DNA of 64,000 nucleotides, taken from the NCBI GenBank assembly GCA_029062895.1, contig JAIDPF010000074.1, positions 1 to 64,000 on the forward strand, read 5' to 3'. A program made the position numbers and the translations under genes. Below are positions 53,230 to 62,617 of this stretch, one piece after another. This DNA comes from Lachnospiraceae bacterium (GTDB lineage: Bacteria > Bacillota > Clostridia > Lachnospirales > Lachnospiraceae). Below the pieces are notes generated by a model, which had not been told where the DNA came from, made no database searches, and saw nothing but the letters and a program-made list of their open reading frames with translations. Each line of letters begins with the position of its first letter. Position 1 is the first letter of the stretch.

Positions 53230-54225
53230 ATGTTAAATGATAAGACGATCCTGATTACCGGAGGAACCGGTTCTTTCGGAAAAGCTTTTACCAGATATGC
53301 GCTGACTCACTATCAGCCGAAGAAGATCATCATCTATTCCAGAGACGAATTTAAACAGTTTATGATGCAGAATGAGTTTAAAGAATATAAGGACAAGTTG
53401 CGTTTCTTTATCGGTGATGTCCGGGATGTAGAACGACTTAGGCGAGCGCTTAATGGCGTGGATTATGTGATTCACGCGGCAGCCCTAAAGCAGGTACCGG
53501 CGTGTGAGTACAATCCCAATGAAGCGATCAAGACCAATATTCATGGCGCGATGAATCTGATTGAGGCGGCGCTTGACTGTGACGTAAAGAAAGTGGTTGC
53601 GCTTTCTACGGACAAGGCAGTGAATCCGGTCAATCTGTATGGCGGTACAAAGCTGGTGTCTGATAAATTATTTATTGCTGCCAATGCCTATGCAGGCGCG
53701 AATGATATTAATTTTTCCATTGTCAGATATGGCAATGTGGCAGGAAGTCGCGGTTCGGTCATTCCTTTCTTTCAAAATATTATTAATAACGGCGGTAAGG
53801 AACTGCCGATCACGGATTACCGCATGACAAGATTCTGGATTTCCTTAACGCAGGGCGTAGAACTGGTAATTAAGGCTTTAGAAGAAGCAAAAGGCGGCGA
53901 GACCTTTATTTCCAAGATTCCTTCCTTTAAAGTTACGGATCTTGCACAGGCGATGCTGCCGGGCTGTGAGATGCCGGAGGTCGGTATTCGTGAAGGGGAA
54001 AAACTGCATGAGATCATGGTTACAGTAGAGGATTCTATGACCACCTATGAATATGACAAGCATTTTATCGTATATCCTCAGATGGTATGGAGCGAGCGCA
54101 AGAGACCGAACCCCTCCGGTAAGAAGGTGGCGGAAGGATTTTCTTACACTTCCGGTAATAATACGGAATGGTTGAGTGTAGAGCAGATCAAGGAATTGCT
54201 GAAATCATTAGATTTGGAGAAGTAA
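53230..54225 (+). CDS. pseB: UDP-GlcNAc 4,6-dehydratase, inverting (PseB)
   Basis: A 331-residue extended SDR starting the CMP-pseudaminate pathway: it makes UDP-4-keto-6-deoxy-L-AltNAc-type product from UDP-GlcNAc. TGGTGSFGKAF near 10-20 binds NADP; ALSTDKAVNPVNLYGGTK contains the catalytic Asp-Lys-Tyr arrangement of PseB/FlaA1. The length (about 330) fits soluble PseB and not the membrane dehydratases. ATG 53230 follows GAAAGGAA. It heads the operon pseB-pseI-pseG-GT-pseF-fusion-gtrA. Confidence 0.92.
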   Translation: MLNDKTILITGGTGSFGKAFTRYALTHYQPKKIIIYSRDEFKQFMMQNEFKEYKDKLRFFIGDVRDVERLRRALNGVDYVIHAAALKQVPACEYNPNEAIKTNIHGAMNLIEAALDCDVKKVVALSTDKAVNPVNLYGGTKLVSDKLFIAANAYAGANDINFSIVRYGNVAGSRGSVIPFFQNIINNGGKELPITDYRMTRFWISLTQGVELVIKALEEAKGGETFISKIPSFKVTDLAQAMLPGCEMPEVGIREGEKLHEIMVTVEDSMTTYEYDKHFIVYPQMVWSERKRPNPSGKKVAEGFSYTSGNNTEWLSVEQIKELLKSLDLEK

Positions 54226-54286
54226 GAGATATCAGACAAGAAATTGAAGTTTATTATGTCGGAGAGTATCAAGGGAAAGCGGTAAA

Positions 54287-55369
54287 ATGAGTAGTTATAG
54301 CTTAGAGGGCAATCATATCTTAAAAATCAACCAACGGTTTATTGGCGACGGACATCCTGCCTACTTGATTGCGGAGATGTCAGCGAATCATGCGCAGGAT
54401 AAGAACCGGGCACTGGAGATCATCCATGCGGCAAAAGAGGCGGGAGCCGACTGCATCAAGATCCAGACCTATACGGCAGATACCATTACCCTTGACTGTA
54501 GAAATTCCTATTTTACGTTTGAAGGCGACGCATGGAAAGGGGAGAATCTCCATGACTTGTATGCCAAAGCATATACTCCGTGGGAATGGCAGCCGGAGTT
54601 AAAGGAAGAAGCAGATAAGATCGGAATAGATTTTTTTTCTACGCCCTTTGATTCGACCGCGGTAGATTTTTTGGAGCAGATGAATGTTTCCTTTTATAAG
54701 ATAGCGTCCTTTGAAGTTGTGGATATTCCTTTGATCAAAAAAACGGCGGCAACTGGAAAGCCGATCATTATGTCCGTGGGTATGGCAACGATTCAGGAGA
54801 TTGAAGAAGCAGTGGCAGCAGTGCATTCCATGGACAATGACCAGCTTGCTCTATTAAAATGCAGCAGTTCTTATCCGGCGATTCCGGCACACATGAATCT
54901 GAAAACAATCCCGGATATGAAGGAAAGATTTCAGGTTCCCATCGGACTTTCGGATCATTCCATGGGAAGCGTCGCCGCAGTGACGGCAGTTGCTTTGGGA
55001 GCAAATATTATTGAGAAGCATTTCTGTCTCGGAAGAGAGATCGAGAACCCCGATTCCGCATTTTCCATGGAACCGGGAGAGTATCGGAGGATGGTGGAGG
55101 AAATCAGGCAGGCAGAAAGGGCCATGGGTACTGTTAGTTATGAGCTTTCAGCAGAGGAAGAAAGCAGCCGGAATACCAGAAAATCCATCTTTGTATCCGC
55201 TGATATTGCGAAAGGCGAGATCATAACACCAGAGAATATTCGCGTGGTCAGACCGGCTTATGGCATGGCACCGAAGTATTATGAAGAAGTGCTTGGCAGG
55301 CGGGCGAAAGAGGATATTGCATTTGGTACGCCGCTTAGCTGGGAACTGTTGGAGCCGGCGGACAGCTGA
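54287..55369 (+). CDS. pseI: Pseudaminic acid synthase (PseI)
   Basis: A 360-residue NeuB-family synthase that condenses the altrose derivative with phosphoenolpyruvate. The barrel has AEMSANHAQDKNRAL, DCIKIQTYTADT, FFSTPFDSTAVDFLE and GLSDHSMG; the C-terminal SAF (antifreeze-like) domain starts near 295 (SIFVSADIAKGEIIT). SANHAQ and the PseG neighbour favour pseudaminate over sialate or legionaminate. Gene order supports this role. Confidence 0.92.
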   Translation: MSSYSLEGNHILKINQRFIGDGHPAYLIAEMSANHAQDKNRALEIIHAAKEAGADCIKIQTYTADTITLDCRNSYFTFEGDAWKGENLHDLYAKAYTPWEWQPELKEEADKIGIDFFSTPFDSTAVDFLEQMNVSFYKIASFEVVDIPLIKKTAATGKPIIMSVGMATIQEIEEAVAAVHSMDNDQLALLKCSSSYPAIPAHMNLKTIPDMKERFQVPIGLSDHSMGSVAAVTAVALGANIIEKHFCLGREIENPDSAFSMEPGEYRRMVEEIRQAERAMGTVSYELSAEEESSRNTRKSIFVSADIAKGEIITPENIRVVRPAYGMAPKYYEEVLGRRAKEDIAFGTPLSWELLEPADS

Positions 55370-55409
55370 TGGGTCCGGCGTATGTGTTATAAGGGGAAGT
55401 TAGAAACAG

Positions 55410-56468
55410 ATGACTTTGTATATTAGGACAGAGGCCAATCGCGTCACAGCCACCGGACATATGATGCGGTGTCTGGCAATTGCTGACGCAGCTGCTGAAA
55501 AAGGGATCCGGACAGTGTTTATTGTAGCCGAGGAAGGCTCAGAGAGATTTCCGCGGGAGCGGGGGTATCAAACGATCTGTCTGGGACGCCGGTGGGATGA
55601 TTTTACCGGGGAGATTCCGGTAATAGAGAAGTTAATTGCCGATCAGCACGTGGAGGTTATGCTGCTCGACAGTTATTTTGTTTCTGAGGATTATATGAAG
55701 GCTGTGACCAAAATGACAAGGACCGCCTATATTGATGATCTGCATGCTGCGATCTGGTCATGCGGTATTCTCATTGATTATGCGGTCTATTATGATTTGT
55801 TTGATTATCAGAAGGAATATCCGGATACAAAACTTCTGCTGGGCTGCGGATACGCACCGCTTCGTAAAGAGTTTAAAGATTTACCTGTGAAACAGATCAG
55901 TAAGACTGTAAAAAGGGTGCTGGTGGTGACCGGAGGGACAGACGAGTATCATTTTATGAGGGGGTTTGTTGAGGCATTATTGTCACAACGGAATCTGTTT
56001 GCCGGGGTGGAGTTTACGCTGATCTGCGGAGCATTTAACCGTGAAATTGATGAGATCAGAAAGCTTTCAGCAGACTATTTGGCGGAAGCGAAAACCGATG
56101 CCATGAGGATCAGGATCTATTCTTCGCTTCCCACGTTAAAGGATGCAATGCTGGAAACCGATCTTTTGATCACGGCAGGGGGTACAACCCTTTATGAGAT
56201 GGCGGCATGTGGGACTCCCGGAATCTGTTTTAGTATGGCGGACAATCAATTGGACAATGTCAAGGGGTTTGCGGTACGGGATCTGGTTTGGTATGCAGGC
56301 GACATTAGAAAAGATTTTTCTTTTGACCATCTGATAGAGATGATGAAAGAATTGATGCAGGATTATGCGGCAAGGGATGCTGTTTCCAAAAAACTGAGAG
56401 CCTTGGTAGATGGAAAAGGAGCGGAGAGGATTGTAGATGCAGTTATCCATTATCGTTCCGGTCTATAA
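55410..56468 (+). CDS. pseG: UDP-2,4-diacetamido-trideoxy-altropyranose hydrolase (PseG)
   Basis: A 352-residue GT-B-like hydrolase that removes UDP in the fourth step of the pathway. His17 in TGHMMRC corresponds to the catalytic His17 of characterised PseG. DSYFVSEDYM and the donor-side GGTTLYEMAACGTPGICFS match the MurG/PseG fold. The start follows AAGGGGA. Its 3' end overlaps the next glycosyltransferase by 32 nt in another frame, an unusually long overlap for this window. Confidence 0.92.
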   Translation: MTLYIRTEANRVTATGHMMRCLAIADAAAEKGIRTVFIVAEEGSERFPRERGYQTICLGRRWDDFTGEIPVIEKLIADQHVEVMLLDSYFVSEDYMKAVTKMTRTAYIDDLHAAIWSCGILIDYAVYYDLFDYQKEYPDTKLLLGCGYAPLRKEFKDLPVKQISKTVKRVLVVTGGTDEYHFMRGFVEALLSQRNLFAGVEFTLICGAFNREIDEIRKLSADYLAEAKTDAMRIRIYSSLPTLKDAMLETDLLITAGGTTLYEMAACGTPGICFSMADNQLDNVKGFAVRDLVWYAGDIRKDFSFDHLIEMMKELMQDYAARDAVSKKLRALVDGKGAERIVDAVIHYRSGL

Positions 56469-57453
56469 TATGACCGCGGACCAAAAATTGAACCAGTGTC
56501 TTGATTCCCTGCTGGCGCAGACGATCTCGGATTATGAGATCATTGCGGTAGATGATGCATCTACAGATGATTCCCTGAAAGTACTTAGGCAGTATGAGGA
56601 GAACTATCCGGGGCGTGTCAAAGTCATTGCCAGCGAGAAGAATCATAGGCAGGGGGGCGCAAAAAACCGCGGCATTAAAGCTGCGCAGGGAGAATGGATC
56701 GGATTTATTGACAGTGATGACTGGATCGCTCCTGATATGTATGAAAAGCTTTTAACCAAAGCAGAGCAGACCGGCGCAGATCTGGCAGGCTGCGACTATT
56801 CCTATGTGAGCGGATATACGATGCAGCCCGGAAAGGTTGTAGTCAATAATACGGCGGAACAGACAGGTATACTGGATATAGAGAGACATAAGAAGCTGCT
56901 GCTTTGTCCCGGCAGTATGGTAGTTAAGATTTACCGTCGTCAGGTGATGATAGAGCATCATTTGGATTTCCCGGAGGATATCTTTTATGAGGATAATTGC
57001 GCGTCGCCGTTGTGGTCCCTCTATTTTACGCGCTTTGAACGGGTGGAGGAGCCGCTTTACTTTTACCGGATGCTTGAAGATTCCACGACACATCGTGTGA
57101 CATGGGAACGCTGTCTGGATCGGATGAAGGCAGGGGAACTTTTCCTGCAGGAGTGTAAAAAACGTAACTTATATCATGTGTATCGTGATGAGATAGAATA
57201 CTGGTTCACGAAGATCTATTATGCTACAACCTTGTTTTCTTATATGTATTCCGGCAGACATCAGAAATTGGCCAATACAGCGCTGCTGCGGAGGAAAATC
57301 AAAGAGTTTGTGCCAGATTTTCAAGACAACCCTTATTATAAGGATATGACGCCAAAGGAAGATCAGAAGCTGATCGCCATGCATATGCGGTCTAATTTTC
57401 TGTTTTTCTTTTATTATAAATTGTTATTTGGATACCGCAGACTGAAAAAATGA
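56437..57453 (+). CDS. Glycosyltransferase family 2 in the pseudaminate operon
   Basis: A 338-residue GT-A enzyme: LSIIVPVYNMTADQKLNQCL, AVDDASTDDS, GAKNRGIKAAQGEW and GFIDSDDW are standard, and EDNCASPLW is the acceptor-side acidic stretch. No membrane spans. It could transfer a nonulosonic acid or another sugar of the same glycan. It starts inside pseG (32-nt overlap) and must be translated from within it. Confidence 0.88.
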   Translation: MQLSIIVPVYNMTADQKLNQCLDSLLAQTISDYEIIAVDDASTDDSLKVLRQYEENYPGRVKVIASEKNHRQGGAKNRGIKAAQGEWIGFIDSDDWIAPDMYEKLLTKAEQTGADLAGCDYSYVSGYTMQPGKVVVNNTAEQTGILDIERHKKLLLCPGSMVVKIYRRQVMIEHHLDFPEDIFYEDNCASPLWSLYFTRFERVEEPLYFYRMLEDSTTHRVTWERCLDRMKAGELFLQECKKRNLYHVYRDEIEYWFTKIYYATTLFSYMYSGRHQKLANTALLRRKIKEFVPDFQDNPYYKDMTPKEDQKLIAMHMRSNFLFFFYYKLLFGYRRLKK

Positions 57454-57477
57454 AAGGATAAAATCTGGAGGCTTAGT

Positions 57478-58176
57478 ATGAACGCAGTTGCCATTATTAC
57501 AGCCAGGGGTGGCAGTAAACGTATTCCCAGAAAGAATATCAAACCGTTTTTGGGAAAGCCAATCATCGCTTATTCTATTGAGGCGGCGATATCTTCCGGT
57601 GCTTTTGATGAAGTCATGGTTTCTACGGATGATGAGGAGATCGCAGAGATTGCCAGAACATATGGGGCTAAAGTGCCGTTTTATCGAAGCGAAGCGATGG
57701 CGGATGATTTTGCGACGACTGCGGATGTTCTGGAAGAAGTGCTTAGGATGTATCGGGAGAGAGGAAAGAGTTTTGATTACTTTTGCTGTATCTATCCGAC
57801 AGCGCCGTTTCTGACAGCGGAGAATTTAAGGGCTTCTATGGAAACATTGATCCAACAGGATGTGGATACCGTGCTTCCGGTAGTGAGATTTTCTTTTCCA
57901 CCCCAGCGCGCGGTGGTGATGCAGGATGGGTATTTAAGACCCAAATGGCCGGAGCATACGCTTACACGATCACAGGATCTGGAACCATTTTATCATGACT
58001 GTGGACAGTTTTATTGTTTAAGGACTAAGAGCTTTCTGGAACAGAAGAAGGTGGTAATGGAAAAAACCATGCCGTTTTTTCAGGAGGAAATGCGGGTGCA
58101 GGATATCGATACGGAAGAAGACTGGAAGATTGCTGAGATGAAATACCGTCTTATGCAGAGCGGAGGGCAGCAATGA
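57478..58176 (+). CDS. pseF: Pseudaminic acid cytidylyltransferase (PseF)
   Basis: A 232-residue CMP-sugar synthetase that activates pseudaminate with CTP. ITARGGSKRIPRKNIKPF at about 6-23 is the CTP loop; STDDEEIAEIA, YPTAPFL and QDIDTEEDW match the NeuA/PseF group. TGGAGG precedes the start. The stop overlaps the next start as ATGA, indicating coupled translation. Confidence 0.93.
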   Translation: MNAVAIITARGGSKRIPRKNIKPFLGKPIIAYSIEAAISSGAFDEVMVSTDDEEIAEIARTYGAKVPFYRSEAMADDFATTADVLEEVLRMYRERGKSFDYFCCIYPTAPFLTAENLRASMETLIQQDVDTVLPVVRFSFPPQRAVVMQDGYLRPKWPEHTLTRSQDLEPFYHDCGQFYCLRTKSFLEQKKVVMEKTMPFFQEEMRVQDIDTEEDWKIAEMKYRLMQSGGQQ

Positions 58177-60221
58177 GTTTGTATCTAAGAAAGGCAAATG
58201 AAAGGGATAAGAAAAAACTCTTTGACTGGGCAAATGAATCGGAGACTCGCGCCAATTCTTTTCATCAGGAAAAGATATCCTGGGAGGAGCATACTGGATG
58301 GTACGACCGTATGATGCAGGCGGAGGATGTGCTGCTTTATATTGCCATGGATTTTATGAAGCCGGTGGGACAGGTCAGGCTGAATATAGAAGATGAAGCC
58401 GGCAGGATCAGTTATAGTGTGGATGAGGAATGCCGTGGAGATCATCTGGGACAGAAGATGTTGGCCTTGCTGGAAAAGGAAGTGGCGGGAAAGGTTGCAC
58501 GGCTCGTTGCGGAAGTAAAGCCGGATAATATGGCTTCCAGATGGAACTTTGAAAAACTTGGATATGAGCTTTATGGAAAGCAGGATGACAGTGATCAGGA
58601 AAAGGTCATTTATGTCAAAGATCTGGATACTGCAAAAACAGGGGTTGCATCTGATAAGGAACAAAAGACGGCAGCAAAAAAAAGAGAGCCGCAGTTCGAA
58701 ATATTAAGAGTGGCTGCTATGCTGATGGTGATTCTGCTGCACTATCTTAGTAAGGGTGGATTGCTGGCGAATCCGGCAGGAGAGATGACGTTTTCCGATT
58801 GGGCGTTTTGGGGATTGGAAGCCTTATGTCTGGTCTGCGTGAATGTTTATGTTCTGATCAGCGGTTATTTCTTTGCGGAAAATAGATTCCGTCTGGGAAA
58901 GGCTGCGGGGATCTGGTGTCAGGTGTTTTTTTACAGTGTAGTCATAGCGGCAGTCTGTATGGCGGCGGGCATTGCGGATTACCGACATTATTTTGATCTG
59001 TATAACCTGCAGTTCTTTGCTTTTCCTGTGATCAATGGACATTACTGGTTCGCGTCAGCGTATCTTTTGATGTACCTGTTTTCTCCGGTCATGAATTACG
59101 CGATCAAAGGGATGCGCAAAAAACAGTTTCAAATGCTGATTTTGCTGTTGTTGATTCCGTTTAGTTTCGCAAAATCCATTCTGCCGCTGCCGCTTACGGT
59201 GGATGACTGCGGTAACAGTTTTATCTGGTTTTTATGCCTGTATCTGATTGCGGCGTATATCAGGTTGTATGGGATCCCTCTTTTGGAAAAGAAAGGGAAG
59301 GCGTTGATAACGTATCTGCTTTCGGCGACAGGTATCCTTGTCGCGTTGGCGTTTGCCGGATTCCTGAACCGCCGGACAGGTCATTATGAATACGCGTTAG
59401 AGATTCCGCTGCATTATAACTTTGTCTTTATTCTGACCGGATCACTAGGACTGTTTTACTGCTTTAAAACATGGAAGGTGAAAGAAAACGCGTTGGTGCG
59501 CTATCTGGTGAGGATTGCTCCTTATACCTTTGGGGTATATCTGCTGCATGAGCATCTTTTGTTGCGTTATTGGTGGCCGGAAACGTTTAGGGTTTCGGAG
59601 GTCTATGGAGCGGTAAGAATCTTTCATCTCCTTTTAACCGTGATCCTGCTGTTCGCCGCGGGGATCCTGGTGGACGTTCTGCGGAGTCTGCTGTTTCTGG
59701 GGATTGATAAACTGATGGTCATAGCGCTGAGGATCTATTACGCGAAGAGGGAAGCCATGGATTATCTGATCTTTGGTTTTTTGGCTACTCTGGTCAATTG
59801 GATCGCATATGCGGCAGGCAGCTTCGGACCTCTGGAGGCAGGGGTTGAATGGATTGCCGGCAAAGTATGCGATATGGGACTTTTGGCTGCTGCTTCTGAT
59901 CCTGAGGCATCGGCAAAGATCATTGTGGCAAATGTCTTTGCGTGGATTATCGCTGTGTTGTTTGCTTATTGGACCAATCGGACATGGGTTTTCCGAAGCC
60001 AGATGCATGGGGCAAAGGCAATTCTAAAGGAGTTTGCTACATTTGTCAGCGCGCGTATTACGTCTCTTTTAGTAGAGACGGTGCTGTTATATATTCTGGT
60101 AGATTGGTTAAAAGTAGGCGATATGTTTTCTAAGATCCTCTTGAGTTTTGTAACTGTGGCGTTGAACTATATTTTCAGTAAATTGTGGATTTTTAAGAAA
60201 AAAGAGGATACAAAGAGATGA
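58173..60221 (+). CDS. Three-domain fusion: GNAT (PseH-like), OafA-type acyltransferase, GtrA
   Basis: One 682-residue frame holds three families. Residues 1-150: a GNAT N-acetyltransferase, by neighbours probably the PseH step (SLYLRKANERDKKKLFDWAN, EECRGDHLGQKML). About 171-515: acyltransferase family 3 (OafA-like) with ten spans, FEILRVAAMLMVILLHYLS holding the catalytic-type His, and INGHYWFASAYLLMYL. About 528-675: a GtrA-like four-span domain (MDYLIFGFLATLVNWIAY, AYWTNRTWVF, NYIFSKLWIF). The linker 150-170 is Lys/Ala-rich. No stop or frameshift is visible at the joins. It overlaps pseF and gtrA by 4 nt each. Confidence 0.85.
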   Translation: MSLYLRKANERDKKKLFDWANESETRANSFHQEKISWEEHTGWYDRMMQAEDVLLYIAMDFMKPVGQVRLNIEDEAGRISYSVDEECRGDHLGQKMLALLEKEVAGKVARLVAEVKPDNMASRWNFEKLGYELYGKQDDSDQEKVIYVKDLDTAKTGVASDKEQKTAAKKREPQFEILRVAAMLMVILLHYLSKGGLLANPAGEMTFSDWAFWGLEALCLVCVNVYVLISGYFFAENRFRLGKAAGIWCQVFFYSVVIAAVCMAAGIADYRHYFDLYNLQFFAFPVINGHYWFASAYLLMYLFSPVMNYAIKGMRKKQFQMLILLLLIPFSFAKSILPLPLTVDDCGNSFIWFLCLYLIAAYIRLYGIPLLEKKGKALITYLLSATGILVALAFAGFLNRRTGHYEYALEIPLHYNFVFILTGSLGLFYCFKTWKVKENALVRYLVRIAPYTFGVYLLHEHLLLRYWWPETFRVSEVYGAVRIFHLLLTVILLFAAGILVDVLRSLLFLGIDKLMVIALRIYYAKREAMDYLIFGFLATLVNWIAYAAGSFGPLEAGVEWIAGKVCDMGLLAAASDPEASAKIIVANVFAWIIAVLFAYWTNRTWVFRSQMHGAKAILKEFATFVSARITSLLVETVLLYILVDWLKVGDMFSKILLSFVTVALNYIFSKLWIFKKKEDTKR

Positions 60222-60676
60222 ACAAATTATTAGAGCAGATCATAAAATTTGGCTTGGTGGGCGCGCTGTGTTTTGTAATCGACTTTGCGGTTACAATGGG
60301 ACTGACGGTATTTGGAATCAATCATTTGACCGCGGCTTTTTTTGGATTTGTGATTTCAGTCATTGTCAATTATCTGCTTAGTTTTAAGTTTGTATTTCAG
60401 CGTAAGGAGCATTTTGACCGACGGAAAGAATTTGTCATTTTTCTTGTTTTAAGTATTATAGGATTGGGGATCAATGAGATACTGATCTATCTGAGTGTGG
60501 ATATTTTGTATGAGCAGGTGATTTTGCCGGATCAAAACAGCTGGTTAAACAGACTGCTGACATACGAGCTTGCGGTTGCGGCAGGAAAGGTCTTTGCTAC
60601 AGGCGTGGTGATGGTATATAATTTTGTCACCAGAAAAATCTTTTTGGAGCAAAAGGAAACAAAACCGGTATCATGA
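60218..60676 (+). CDS. GtrA-family membrane protein
   Basis: A 152-residue, four-span GtrA-like protein (IIKFGLVGALCFVIDFAVT, FFGFVISVIVNYLLSFKFVF, YNFVTRKIFL). GtrA proteins are proposed to flip polyprenyl-phosphate sugars. It follows directly on another GtrA domain fused to the preceding gene, giving two different GtrA units in a row. It overlaps both neighbours as ATGA. Confidence 0.88.
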   Translation: MNKLLEQIIKFGLVGALCFVIDFAVTMGLTVFGINHLTAAFFGFVISVIVNYLLSFKFVFQRKEHFDRRKEFVIFLVLSIIGLGINEILIYLSVDILYEQVILPDQNSWLNRLLTYELAVAAGKVFATGVVMVYNFVTRKIFLEQKETKPVS

Positions 60677-62511
60677 AGGAGAAAGAATCATTAATCAAAA
60701 AAGTGGATATTCTGCTGCCGGTTTGTTTGGTTCTATTCTCCATGATCGGCTGCAATCAGGGAGCTGACCTGTCGGATACGACCTATAGTCTGGGAAATTA
60801 TCTTTATTTCCGGGAATTAGGCGGGGAATGGATCTACGCTACCTTTTTTGCCAATGCGCTGGGGCATTTCCTGATGCTGCTGACAGGTCATAGGATGCTG
60901 TGGATGAATGTGGCAGGAAGCATATTGATAGCCATGACGGCGATAATAGTATATTATGGTTTCAAAAATTACGTCCCAAGAGGCGTCCTGTTTGTGGGAG
61001 AACTGATGGCGGTGGGGTTGTGCTGGTGCCCCAGAGTGATTTTTTACAATTATCTGACTTATCTGGTATTGACGGCGGCGGCAGTGATGCTTTATCATGC
61101 GATACTGACGCGGAAGAAAAGACTGTTTCTGGCGGCGGGAATATTACTGGGACTCAATGTATTTGTCAGAATATCCAATCTGACAGAGATGGCGTTGATC
61201 CTGCTCGTCTGGTACGGGGCTTTTTTAGACCGCCTTTCAAAATTGCAGGATAGCGCAGGAGGCACAAAGCAACAGAAAGACGCTGACTGGCAGAAAAATA
61301 TAGTATGGCGGCAGACGGGGATCTGTATTGGAGGATATCTGATCGGTATTTTGGCGGGCCTTTTCCTAATGATCCTGACGGCAGGGGCAGACGGCTATTC
61401 CCGGATGCTGAACTGGATTTTTTCCCTGTTTACATCAAGCGGGGAGGCCGGTGGTTATTCCATGGGAGAGATGCTTGGAACGATCCTGAAAAATTACATG
61501 GGAAGCCTTCGTTGGCTGCTTTTGATGGCAGCGGGGATTGCGGCAGGAATGGTCATGTTCTCTATAAAGAAGGAAAGATTTCTTGGCCTGAAAAAGTTTT
61601 TTTATTTGGCAGGAATCGTTATCCTTGGAATTTATTTTTACAGAAACGGCGTATATGACTTCCGTTATTATAATAATGGCAGCATATTCCATCTTTGTGT
61701 AATCTTTTTTCTGACCGAATGGATCCTGTGTATCTTGATGATGTTTCATAAAAGGGCAGGAAAGGAAGATAAACTATTAGCTGCATTAGTGATGATAGTA
61801 TTATTAATTTCGCCGTTGGGAAGCAATAATCACCTGTTTACCTGCATTAATAATATGTTTCTGCTGGCTCCGCTGGGATGTTTTGCCGGATACCGGCTGT
61901 ATATATTTTACCGTAAGGGAAACCGGATCTTTCCGTACAGCGCCATGGGCGTCGTATTGGCGGCAGGGCTTCTGCTACAGAGCGTACTATTTCATTGTTA
62001 TTTTGTATTCCGCGACGGGGTAGATGGTACGCCAAGAGATGCGGTGGTCACAGCGGAAGGAAATTATTATCTGGCCGGTATGAAGACATGGCAGGTGCAT
62101 GCGCGGGCGATCGAAGGATTGACTGCATATGCCGGAGGGCGGTTTACCGGTGATGAGGAACTGATCCTTTATGGAAATCTTCCCGGTGTTGCCTATCTGC
62201 TTCATCTGCCGTCTGCGCTTACTACGATCTGGCCGGATCTTGAAAGCTTTCCTGTGTCACTGTTTACAGAAGAACTGGAACGGCTGGCGGAGGATTGTGA
62301 CGGCGGAAAAAAGGAGTGGCCGGTATTGGTCTTATCTTTGGAAACAGCGGCATATGCGACGCAGGATGCCGAAGGGATGCTGATGCTTGGCGTGGATGCC
62401 GAGAAGATGCGGTCCGATGAAAAGCTGACTGCGCTCTCAGAATTTATTATGGCGCAGGGATACTGCGAAACATATTCCAATGAGGAATTTGTTGTTTTGG
62501 AAAAAAAATAA
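60673..62511 (+). CDS. Large membrane glycosyltransferase-like protein (GT-C type)
   Basis: A 612-residue protein with about eleven spans and a soluble C-terminal part (from about 450). An acidic loop after the first span (NQGADLSDTTYSLGNYLYF) sits where GT-C enzymes have their catalytic Asp. With GtrA upstream the arrangement recalls serotype-converting gtr systems, in which a GT-C enzyme adds a flipped sugar at the outer face. A GtrB-type transferase with membrane spans is not present. The family is not certain; the start overlaps gtrA by 4 nt. Confidence 0.72.
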   Translation: MKEKESLIKKVDILLPVCLVLFSMIGCNQGADLSDTTYSLGNYLYFRELGGEWIYATFFANALGHFLMLLTGHRMLWMNVAGSILIAMTAIIVYYGFKNYVPRGVLFVGELMAVGLCWCPRVIFYNYLTYLVLTAAAVMLYHAILTRKKRLFLAAGILLGLNVFVRISNLTEMALILLVWYGAFLDRLSKLQDSAGGTKQQKDADWQKNIVWRQTGICIGGYLIGILAGLFLMILTAGADGYSRMLNWIFSLFTSSGEAGGYSMGEMLGTILKNYMGSLRWLLLMAAGIAAGMVMFSIKKERFLGLKKFFYLAGIVILGIYFYRNGVYDFRYYNNGSIFHLCVIFFLTEWILCILMMFHKRAGKEDKLLAALVMIVLLISPLGSNNHLFTCINNMFLLAPLGCFAGYRLYIFYRKGNRIFPYSAMGVVLAAGLLLQSVLFHCYFVFRDGVDGTPRDAVVTAEGNYYLAGMKTWQVHARAIEGLTAYAGGRFTGDEELILYGNLPGVAYLLHLPSALTTIWPDLESFPVSLFTEELERLAEDCDGGKKEWPVLVLSLETAAYATQDAEGMLMLGVDAEKMRSDEKLTALSEFIMAQGYCETYSNEEFVVLEKK

Positions 62512-62589
62512 AAAGAAAATCCATAAAATACTATCATTATTTTTGTATCTATTATAAAATGAAACAATAAGACAAATTGATAATGAAAT

Positions 62590-62617
62590 AATAGGAATGA
62601 GGAAATAGGAATGAGGA
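62590..62617 (+). repeat. 14-bp tandem duplication at a translation start
   Basis: AATAGGAATGAGGA is repeated exactly twice, the second copy containing ATG 62611 of the next gene. The ATG of the first copy reads ATG-AGG-AAA-TAG and stops, so only the second can start the protein. Confidence 0.75.
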
